Positions 13,256-19,730 of a stretch of 22,922 nt of DNA are shown piece by piece. Origin of the DNA: UBA2798 sp046289975 (GTDB taxonomy: Bacteria > Bacteroidota > Bacteroidia > Flavobacteriales_D > UBA2798); NCBI GenBank assembly GCA_046289975.1, contig JBKBUQ010000032.1, forward strand, positions 1-22,922. The letters are read 5' to 3'. Both the position numbers and the translations under genes were made by a program. Under the pieces are notes generated by a model, which was not told where the DNA came from, made no database searches, and worked only from the letters and a program-made list of their open reading frames with translations. Positions within the stretch are counted from its first letter, which is position 1. Each line of letters opens with the position of its first letter.

Positions 13256-14743
13256 ATGCAAAAAACAGCGATAGTTATTGGAGCCGGATTTGCCGGACTC
13301 TCCACCGCAAGTTGTCTGGCTAAACTAGGGATAAAAGTCACCCTATTGGAGAAAAACGAACAGACAGGCGGACGTGCACGTGTTTACCGGAAAGACGGAT
13401 TCAGTTTTGATATGGGTCCGAGTTGGTACTGGATGCCGGATGTATTCGAAAAATACTTTGCGCTTTTCGACAAAAAACCTTCGGATTATTACGAACTGGA
13501 ACGCTTATCTCCGTCTTACAGAATTTATTTTGCTCCCAACGATTTTATGGACGTACCATCAGACATGAAAGAACTGGAAGCGATGTTTGAATCGTACGAA
13601 AAAGGTGCGGGAGGAAAACTCAAAAAATTTCTGGCCGACGGTGGATACAAATATGATGTTGGAGTAAACGATCTTGTTTATCGTCCCGGATTATCCATCA
13701 CCGAATTCCTCGATAAGCGTGTAATGGGCGGATTGTTCAAGATGCATTTGCTCAAATCATTTTCATCCTATATCCGGAAATACTTTTCGCATCCACGTTT
13801 GCTTCAACTTTTGGAATTTCCAGTCCTCTTTCTCGGTGCAAAACCGGAAAACACTCCCGCATTGTACAGCCTGATGAATTATGCCGACATGCAACTCGGT
13901 ACCTGGTATCCAAAAGGCGGAATGATGAAAATTGTGGAAGGCATGACCTCGCTTGCCAAAGAAAAAGGTGTTGATGTACGACTGAACACTCCTGTAACAC
14001 GACTCGAAACCAAAAACGGTAAAATCGTTGCAGTACATACTCCCAACGAAACACTCACTGCCGATGTAATCGTTGCCAGTGCCGACTATCACCATATTGA
14101 GCAGAAAGTGCTGGATAAGGAAAGCAGAAAATACACCGAAAACTATTGGGACAAACGCGTGTTGGCGCCATCATCGCTCATTTTTTATCTCGGTCTGAAT
14201 AAAAAACTAAACGGCATGCTTCATCACACATTATTCTTTGATGAAGATTTTGGTCAGCACGCCAAAGAAATTTACGACAACCCTCAATGGCCGAGCAAGC
14301 CCTTGTTTTACACATCTTGTCCATCCGTAACAGACTCAACTGTTGCTCCGGCAGGACACGAAGCCTTTTTCATTCTCATTCCGGTTGCTCCCGGATTGAA
14401 CGACACAGAAGAGATTCGCGAAAAATATTTCAATCTGGTTATTGATCGTTTTGAACACCTCACCAATCAGAAGATCCGCGATCACATCGTATTAAAGCGT
14501 AGTTACGCACACAAAGATTTCATTAGCGATTACAATGCATTTAAAGGTAACGCATACGGACTCGCCAACACCCTGCGTCAGACGGCGATTCTTAAACCAA
14601 AAATGAAAAGCAAAAAAGTTTCGAATCTATATTACACCGGTCAGCTCACTGTACCCGGCCCGGGTGTTCCGCCAACATTAATTTCCGGACAAGTAGCTGC
14701 AAAAGAAATAGCCAAACAATTCCACCTTCCAACCAAACTCTAA
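13256..14743 (+). CDS. crtI: Phytoene desaturase (CrtI family)
   Basis: An FAD-dependent desaturase that introduces conjugated double bonds into phytoene, normally giving neurosporene or lycopene at the membrane. The dinucleotide fold is at the N-terminus (VIGAGFAGL, G9-x-G11-x-x-G14), followed by the acidic ribose-binding LLEKN and GGRARVYRKDGFSFDMGPSWY. The C-terminal family signature is LYYTGQLTVPGPGVPPTLISGQ. The length of 495 aa is normal. The number of desaturation steps cannot be read, and CrtI-like relatives include CrtN, CrtD and ketolase-type enzymes; pairing with crtB makes phytoene the best substrate. It starts 1 bp after the sigma-factor stop and 3 bp separate it from crtB. Confidence 0.93.
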   Translation: MQKTAIVIGAGFAGLSTASCLAKLGIKVTLLEKNEQTGGRARVYRKDGFSFDMGPSWYWMPDVFEKYFALFDKKPSDYYELERLSPSYRIYFAPNDFMDVPSDMKELEAMFESYEKGAGGKLKKFLADGGYKYDVGVNDLVYRPGLSITEFLDKRVMGGLFKMHLLKSFSSYIRKYFSHPRLLQLLEFPVLFLGAKPENTPALYSLMNYADMQLGTWYPKGGMMKIVEGMTSLAKEKGVDVRLNTPVTRLETKNGKIVAVHTPNETLTADVIVASADYHHIEQKVLDKESRKYTENYWDKRVLAPSSLIFYLGLNKKLNGMLHHTLFFDEDFGQHAKEIYDNPQWPSKPLFYTSCPSVTDSTVAPAGHEAFFILIPVAPGLNDTEEIREKYFNLVIDRFEHLTNQKIRDHIVLKRSYAHKDFISDYNAFKGNAYGLANTLRQTAILKPKMKSKKVSNLYYTGQLTVPGPGVPPTLISGQVAAKEIAKQFHLPTKL

Positions 14744-14746
14744 TTC

Positions 14747-15589
14747 ATGGCCGATAAAGCTTTTTTCGACACCGTATCGCTCCGTTGCAGTAAGATGACA
14801 ACGCGCGCATACAGTACTTCATTCTCCATGGGGATCCGTTTCCTGAATAAACGATTCCACGATCCCATTTACGCCATTTACGGTTTTGTTCGTTTTGCGG
14901 ATGAGATTGTGGATACTTTTCATGACTATGATAAAGCAAAACTTCTTGAGAAATTCAGGAAAGACACCTACGAAGCCATTGAAGAAAAAATTTCATTGAA
15001 TCCTATTCTTAATGCTTTTCAGGAAGTAGTAAACCGCTACCGCATTCCCCGCCATCTTATCGATACGTTTTTGAAAAGTATGGAGATGGATCTGAACCAA
15101 AATATTTACGACCAATTAGGATACGAAGAATATATTTTAGGTTCAGCTGAAGTTGTGGGATCGATGTGTTTGAAGGTTTTTGTTGAAGGAAATGAAAAGC
15201 TTTATGCTGAACTTGAACCTTACGCAATGAAACTGGGTTCTGCCTTTCAAAAAATCAACTTCCTGCGCGATCTGCGTGATGATGTAAACGCTTTGGGACG
15301 TGTTTACTTCCCCGGAGTAGACATGTCGGAATTCAATGAGGAAGTCAAAAAACAAATTGAAAAAGACATCGAAGTTGATTTTGCACGTGGATACGAAGGC
15401 ATTTTAAAATTACCAAAAGATTCCCGCTTTGGCGTTTATGTTGCCTATGTATATTATTACCGCCTGTTTGCAAAGATAAAAGCGCTACCTGCTAACAGGA
15501 TATTGCAGGAACGTGTGCGTATTCCCAATGGGAAAAAATACAGTTTGTTTGTTACCTCGTATGTTCGCCATAGTTTTAATTTGATCTGA
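14747..15589 (+). CDS. crtB: Phytoene synthase (CrtB)
   Basis: It condenses two geranylgeranyl diphosphates to phytoene, the first committed carotenoid step. Both Mg-diphosphate-binding aspartate motifs are present: ADEIVD (D52-D56) and NFLRDLRDD (D175-D179), along with the YSTSFSMG start of the trans-isoprenyl synthase fold and GRVYFP. At 280 aa it has the bacterial CrtB length. Squalene synthase-type relatives share the motifs, but the neighbouring crtI makes phytoene far more likely. The final A of the TGA stop is the first base of the next gene's ATG (15589), so translation is probably coupled. Confidence 0.93.
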   Translation: MADKAFFDTVSLRCSKMTTRAYSTSFSMGIRFLNKRFHDPIYAIYGFVRFADEIVDTFHDYDKAKLLEKFRKDTYEAIEEKISLNPILNAFQEVVNRYRIPRHLIDTFLKSMEMDLNQNIYDQLGYEEYILGSAEVVGSMCLKVFVEGNEKLYAELEPYAMKLGSAFQKINFLRDLRDDVNALGRVYFPGVDMSEFNEEVKKQIEKDIEVDFARGYEGILKLPKDSRFGVYVAYVYYYRLFAKIKALPANRILQERVRIPNGKKYSLFVTSYVRHSFNLI

Positions 15590-16095
15590 TGCGAATTGTT
15601 TTACTCTTCCTCTTTACTTGTTTCACGTTTATCATTCACGCCAACGAACTGAATAAAATCCGTGCCTTGTATTTTGAAGCAGGAAAAGATTCCAAAAAGA
15701 GTGAACAACTGATCAAGGCTATACCGGAAGATAAAGCAGCTAAAGATCCTTTACTAAAAGCCTACCGGGGTACTGCATTAACTATTTCAGCCGATAATTC
15801 CATGAATCCGTTTGAGAAACTAAGTGTGTTCAACAAAGGAAAAGCACTTTTGGAAGAAGCCATCAAAACGGAACCATCCAATACCGAAATGCGCTTTTTG
15901 CGATTCAGTGTGCAGTCTGAATGTCCTTCATTTTTGAATTACTCCACGAACATCAGCGAGGATAAAAATCATTTGCTTAACCACTGGAAAATATTCAGTC
16001 TGCAATTTGCCGGTAGCACCTTTCTGAATGAAGTCAGGAACTACCTGAAATCCTCAAAAAAACTTTCCGCCGAAGAAAAGGCCAAACTTTCGTAA
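15589..16095 (+). CDS. Uncharacterised exported protein in the carotenoid operon (168 aa)
   Basis: I do not recognise a characterised family. MRIVLLFLFTCFTFIIHA is a signal peptide with probable cleavage after residue 18 (no lipobox), so the protein is periplasmic. The mature part is helical and charged, with TPR-like spacing: KIRALYFEAGKDSKKSEQLI, then ALLEEAIKTEPSNTEMRFLR, a typical helix-loop-helix turn including the 'P' and 'N' positions of a TPR. FSVQSECPSFLNYS and KNHLLNHWKIF complete it. It overlaps crtB by one base and ends 10 bp before idi, so it is an integral operon member. A role in carotenoid placement, or as an outer-membrane or periplasmic partner, is possible but unproven. Confidence 0.85.
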   Translation: MRIVLLFLFTCFTFIIHANELNKIRALYFEAGKDSKKSEQLIKAIPEDKAAKDPLLKAYRGTALTISADNSMNPFEKLSVFNKGKALLEEAIKTEPSNTEMRFLRFSVQSECPSFLNYSTNISEDKNHLLNHWKIFSLQFAGSTFLNEVRNYLKSSKKLSAEEKAKLS

Positions 16096-16105
16096 ATTGC
16101 TTCCA

Positions 16106-16657
16106 ATGAACCTTACCGTACAGGAATATGTAATTCTTGTTGATCGCAACGACCAACAGATTGGCACCATGGAAAAAATGGAAGCCCATCGTCTCGGAGC
16201 GCTTCACAGAGCATTTTCTGTATTTGTGTTCAACAGCAACGGTGAACTGCTATTGCAGCAACGAGCGCTCGGAAAATACCATTCGCCCGGCTTATGGACC
16301 AACACCTGTTGTTCGCATCCCCGGCCGGAAGAAAAAACACCAGATGCGGCCCAGCGTCGCCTCATTGAAGAGATGGGTTTTGTAACTCCATTGGAAAAAG
16401 CCTTCAGTTTTATTTACAAAGTTCAATTCGAAAACGATCTGTTTGAACACGAACTCGATCATGTTTTTATTGGAGAATATGATGAGGAGCCAAAGATCAA
16501 TCCGGAAGAAGTAGCAGCCTACCGCTGGACACATCCCGACGAAGTAATGCAGGAAATGCAAGACGACCCTGAGTTGTTCACCGCCTGGTTCCGGATCTGT
16601 TTCGAAGAGATGTACGACTGGTACAATCTCCATTTAAAAAACAAAAAAGCATCCTGA
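16106..16657 (+). CDS. idi: Isopentenyl-diphosphate delta-isomerase, type 1 (183 aa)
   Basis: It interconverts isopentenyl and dimethylallyl diphosphate in the cytosol, feeding geranylgeranyl diphosphate and hence carotenoid synthesis. It is a Nudix-fold type 1 enzyme. LGALHRAFSVFVFNSNGELL carries metal-ligand histidines (H28 and H34 region). LWTNTCCSHP carries the catalytic cysteine (C69) and H71. A Nudix-like helix with RRLIEEMG follows, and FEHELDHVFIG supplies the second acidic catalytic site. The ATG at 16106 is preferred to a TTG at 16097. The gap to the next gene is 2 bp. Confidence 0.95.
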   Translation: MNLTVQEYVILVDRNDQQIGTMEKMEAHRLGALHRAFSVFVFNSNGELLLQQRALGKYHSPGLWTNTCCSHPRPEEKTPDAAQRRLIEEMGFVTPLEKAFSFIYKVQFENDLFEHELDHVFIGEYDEEPKINPEEVAAYRWTHPDEVMQEMQDDPELFTAWFRICFEEMYDWYNLHLKNKKAS

Positions 16658-16659
16658 AA

Positions 16660-17070
16660 ATGAATTGTACCATATCCCGTAAAGCATCCTTCAACTCCGC
16701 ACATCGTTTGCATAATCCGAAATGGAGCGCTGAAAAAAATCAGGAGATCTTCGGAATTTGCAACCGACCAAATTACCACGGACACAATTACACATTAATT
16801 GTTTCAGTTACAGGAGAGATCGATCCTGAAACCGGTTATGTGATGGATACCAAAATTCTTGCTGATCTAATACATGAACACATTGAAGAACGTTTTGATC
16901 ATAAAAACCTCAACCTCGATGTTGCGGAATTTTGTGATCTCAATCCCACTGCCGAAAATATTGCTGTAGTGATCTGGAACATTTTGCGTCCGCATATTGT
17001 TAATAGTATGCAACTCAAGGTTACACTCTATGAAACTGAACGAAACAGTGTTGAATACAGCGGAAAATAA
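16660..17070 (+). CDS. 6-pyruvoyl-tetrahydropterin synthase (PTPS/QueD superfamily, eukaryote-like motif)
   Basis: A T-fold enzyme that acts on 7,8-dihydroneopterin triphosphate, the product of FolE. The zinc ligands are H15 (SAHRL), H40 and H42 (HGHNY); the catalytic Cys is C34. The spacing is C-x5-HGH (CNRPNYHGH), as in animal PTPS (CNNPNGHGH), not the C-x3-HGH of E. coli QueD. PTAENIAVVIW and LYETERNSVEYSG supply the pterin-anchoring part. The expected product is therefore 6-pyruvoyl-tetrahydropterin rather than the queuosine intermediate, though superfamily members vary. The C-terminus overlaps the folE start by 41 bp, so the two steps are translationally coupled. Position in a photolyase-carotenoid operon suggests a pterin cofactor for light biology (inference). 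Confidence 0.85.
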   Translation: MNCTISRKASFNSAHRLHNPKWSAEKNQEIFGICNRPNYHGHNYTLIVSVTGEIDPETGYVMDTKILADLIHEHIEERFDHKNLNLDVAEFCDLNPTAENIAVVIWNILRPHIVNSMQLKVTLYETERNSVEYSGK

Positions 17071-17719
17071 TCTGCTTGATTACGAAGAAGAAGGCAACGA
17101 ACATTTTTTAACCGGCATCGATACACCATTGCGTGAAGATGCTTTCGAATTAAGCGACGAAGAAAAAATCGCTGCCATCACTCATCATTTCCGGGCCATA
17201 ATGGAAACACTTGGCCTTGATCTCAGCGACGATAGCCTGAAAGGAACTCCTCATCGCGTGGCAAAAATGTATGTGCAGGAAGTCTTCAGCGGATTAAATC
17301 CCGCCAACAAACCAAAAATTGCGCTCTTCGAAAACAAATACCGTTACCAGGAAATGCTGGTGGAAAAAGACATCACCCTACATTCATTTTGCGAGCATCA
17401 TTTTGTTCCCATCATTGGTAAAGCACATGTTGCGTACAAATCCAATGGAAATGTAATTGGTTTATCAAAGATCAATAGAGTCGTTCAATACTTTGCCAAA
17501 CGTCCGCAAGTACAGGAGCGACTCACCATTCAGATTGCGGAAGAATTGAAACGTGTTTTACAAACCGATGACGTTGCTGTTATCATTGATGCCCGACACA
17601 TGTGTGTTTCCATTCGCGGAATTGAAGACATCAACAGCAGCACCGTAACGAGTTCTTACCACGGCGCTTTTATGGAAGAATCTGTCCGCAAGGAATTCCT
17701 GCACCACATTTCCCATTGA
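17030..17719 (+). CDS. folE: GTP cyclohydrolase I (FolE, 229 aa)
   Basis: It converts GTP to 7,8-dihydroneopterin triphosphate, the entry to folate and tetrahydropterins. The signatures are LKGTPHRVAKMYVQEVFSGL, HSFCEHHFVPIIGKAHVAY, VIGLSKINRVVQYFAKRPQVQ and ARHMCVSIRG. The zinc ligands C121, H124 and C192 have the same spacing as E. coli FolE C110/H113/C181. I use the ATG at 17030, inside the PTPS gene, with AAGG about 9 bp upstream; an ATG at 16997 in the same frame would lengthen the protein by 11 residues that do not look like FolE. Pairing with PTPS suggests a dedicated pterin pathway rather than housekeeping folate. Whether a second folE exists elsewhere is unknown. Confidence 0.95.
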   Translation: MKLNETVLNTAENNLLDYEEEGNEHFLTGIDTPLREDAFELSDEEKIAAITHHFRAIMETLGLDLSDDSLKGTPHRVAKMYVQEVFSGLNPANKPKIALFENKYRYQEMLVEKDITLHSFCEHHFVPIIGKAHVAYKSNGNVIGLSKINRVVQYFAKRPQVQERLTIQIAEELKRVLQTDDVAVIIDARHMCVSIRGIEDINSSTVTSSYHGAFMEESVRKEFLHHISH

Positions 17720-17730
17720 GGTCATCCGCA

Positions 17731-19287
17731 ATGTCGCCGCGTAATTCGGGAATCGGAAAAAAAATTCTTCGTCTCATTCTGGGTGATCAATTGAGTCACC
17801 AACACCCCTGGTACACCGATGGCGAGGATGCGGAATACGTCATGATGGAGATCCGTCAGGAAACAGATTATGTAAAACACCATATTCAAAAAGTTGTCGG
17901 AATTTTTCTGGCCATGGAGGCCTTTGCAGATGAGCTTCGCAAAAACGGAAAAACCGTTCATTACATATCTATTGACGATCCCAACAACAAGCAAAACATT
18001 TCCGAAAATATTCTCGCTGTTCTTCAAAGAGGATATTATTCAGCCTTCGAGTATCAGCTACCGGATGAATATCGTCTTGATGAATACCTAAAATCCTTTT
18101 GCAAGAACATAAACATTCCAAGCCGCGTTATTGATTCCTTCCACTTTTTAACAGAACGTTCAGAACTTAGCCAATTCTTTGCAGGAAAAAAACAGCTCCT
18201 AATGGAAAGCTTTTACCGCTACATGCGAAAGAAGCACTGTGTACTGATGATTGGCGATGAGCCAGAAGGAGGAAAATGGAATTATGATCTCGATAACCGC
18301 CAACCCATTCCAAAAGGAACGCTTATTCCTCCTCCTATCTTATTTCCCAAAAACGTGCATCATGTAATAAAACGAATTAAAAAATCCGGTGCACAAACCA
18401 TAGGAAGAATAGCTGAAAGCAATTTTATTTGGCCTGTAACGCGACAAGAGAATTTAAAATTGCTCGAATGGTTCTGCGATTACGCGTTACCGGTATTCGG
18501 TCGTTTCCAGGATGCGATGCAGCGCGATCAGTGGTCCTTGTTTCATTCCCGGCTTTCGTTTGGTATGAACATTAAGCTGATCTCTCCAAAAGAAGTCATT
18601 GATTCCGTTCTTCTGGCTTGGAAAAAGAATCCGAAAGAAATCTCCCTTCAGCAGGTGGAAGGATTTATCCGGCAGATTTTAGGCTGGAGAGAATACATGC
18701 GTGGAATCTACTGGAAAGAAATGCCTGGATTTGCCCGACTCAACTTTTTCAATCACGAACACTCGCTACCTCATTGGTTCTGGACCGGAGAAACGAAAAT
18801 GGAATGCCTTAAACAATCCATTAAGCAATCCCTCGATTACGCCTATGCGCATCACATCCAGCGACTCATGGTGACCGGTAATTTTGCCTTGCTGGCCGGA
18901 ATTCATCCTGATGAAACAGATCAATGGTATCTTGGCATTTACATCGATGCCTTTGAGTGGGTGGAGATCACCAACACCCGGGGAATGAGTCAGTATGCCG
19001 ATGGCGGAATTGTGGGAAGCAAACCGTATGTAAGCAGCGCTAACTATATCGATAAGATGAGCAATTACTGCTCCTCCTGCCATTACAACAAAAAAGAAAA
19101 ACTAGGGGAGAAAGCTTGTCCGTTTAACGCGCTGTATTGGCACTTTTATGCACGCAACCGACAACTGCTCGAAAAAAATCCGCGCATCGGAATGATGTAC
19201 AAGGTATGGGACAAAATGAAAAAAGAAGAGCGCACCGCCATTCTTGAGAAGGGAGATGCGCTCATAAGAAATTTGAATGGGCTTTAA
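17731..19287 (+). CDS. Fe-S cluster cryptochrome/photolyase (FeS-BCP, PhrB-like, 518 aa)
   Basis: A flavoprotein of the prokaryotic (6-4) photolyase/CryB group, using blue light to repair UV (6-4) photoproducts or to signal. The N-terminal antenna domain begins ILRLILGDQLSHQHPWY. The FAD domain includes FHSRLSFGMNIKLISP, GWREYMRGIYW and the late GIYIDAFEWVEITNTRGMSQYADGG. The four cluster cysteines are C359, C447, C450 and C463; the intervals 88, 3 and 13 are identical to C350/C438/C441/C454 of Agrobacterium PhrB. I take the ATG at 17731, 11 bp after folE, rather than a TTG at 17716 overlapping it. It ends the operon, facing a convergent gene 6 bp away. Known members use a ribityllumazine antenna; the adjacent pterin genes raise the question of a pterin instead. 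Confidence 0.95.
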   Translation: MSPRNSGIGKKILRLILGDQLSHQHPWYTDGEDAEYVMMEIRQETDYVKHHIQKVVGIFLAMEAFADELRKNGKTVHYISIDDPNNKQNISENILAVLQRGYYSAFEYQLPDEYRLDEYLKSFCKNINIPSRVIDSFHFLTERSELSQFFAGKKQLLMESFYRYMRKKHCVLMIGDEPEGGKWNYDLDNRQPIPKGTLIPPPILFPKNVHHVIKRIKKSGAQTIGRIAESNFIWPVTRQENLKLLEWFCDYALPVFGRFQDAMQRDQWSLFHSRLSFGMNIKLISPKEVIDSVLLAWKKNPKEISLQQVEGFIRQILGWREYMRGIYWKEMPGFARLNFFNHEHSLPHWFWTGETKMECLKQSIKQSLDYAYAHHIQRLMVTGNFALLAGIHPDETDQWYLGIYIDAFEWVEITNTRGMSQYADGGIVGSKPYVSSANYIDKMSNYCSSCHYNKKEKLGEKACPFNALYWHFYARNRQLLEKNPRIGMMYKVWDKMKKEERTAILEKGDALIRNLNGL

Positions 19288-19293
19288 TTCGAA

Positions 19294-19653
19294 TCAGGAG
19301 AACATATGCGTACCATGCATGGCTCCAATCAAAAATGCGGTCAAACCAAATAGAAACCCGATCCATCCCATCTTTTCTTTTTTAATACCGGCAACAAGCC
19401 CAAGCAAGGCTGTTAGTGCTCCGCCAAAAAGAACGATGTAGCTAAAATTCATTTTCTTTTCATGGGCCTCAAACCATAGCATGCGTGTTGGGCTTGGACC
19501 GATTTCCTCTCCGCTTTGCATGCCTGAAATGTACTCGAGATTTTCGAGTGCCTCAAGAGCATCGGCGGAAGGTGCAAGGCTAAATTGAACATACAATGCA
19601 AGCACAGCAAATGCAGCGCCCATTGCAACGGAAATAATGGCTAGTTTTTTCAT
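19294..19653 (-). CDS. Small membrane protein of unknown function (119 aa)
   Basis: I do not recognise a named family. Three hydrophobic segments are clear: residues 4-24 (N-terminal anchor or signal), 70-90 (SYIVLFGGALTALLGLVAGI) and 96-113 (WIGFLFGLTAFLIGAMHG). Between the first two lies an acidic, soluble loop of about 45 residues (DALEALENLEYI...SGEEIG...FEAHEKK). The C-terminal MHGTHMF holds two histidines. It is convergent with the photolyase gene and upstream of nothing on its own strand within the window. Function unassigned. Confidence 0.8.
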   Translation of the reverse strand: MKKLAIISVAMGAAFAVLALYVQFSLAPSADALEALENLEYISGMQSGEEIGPSPTRMLWFEAHEKKMNFSYIVLFGGALTALLGLVAGIKKEKMGWIGFLFGLTAFLIGAMHGTHMFS

Positions 19654-19690
19654 GGTTGTTTGGTTTTGGACTACAATTTAGAAAATAAAC

Positions 19691-19723
19691 CACTAAGACA
19701 CAAGGCCACTAAAATTCACTAAG
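19691..19723. repeat. Short CACTAAG-type intergenic repeat
   Basis: CACTAAG at 19691-19697, CACTAAA at 19707-19713 and CACTAAG at 19717-19723 form a degenerate three-copy tract between two minus-strand genes. Similar ACCACTAAG... tracts are common between genes in Bacteroidota genomes (recalled, not searched). Confidence 0.5.
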
Positions 19724-19730
19724 AAATTCC

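Noticed and set aside
16660..17070. Queuosine enzyme QueD
   Set aside because: Cys-to-HGH spacing is that of 6-pyruvoyl-tetrahydropterin synthase, and no queC, queE or queF is adjacent; superfamily ambiguity remains and is stated.
17716..17730. TTG-initiated longer form of the photolyase
   Set aside because: It would overlap the folE stop and add five residues before an ATG that aligns well with the family's N-terminus.
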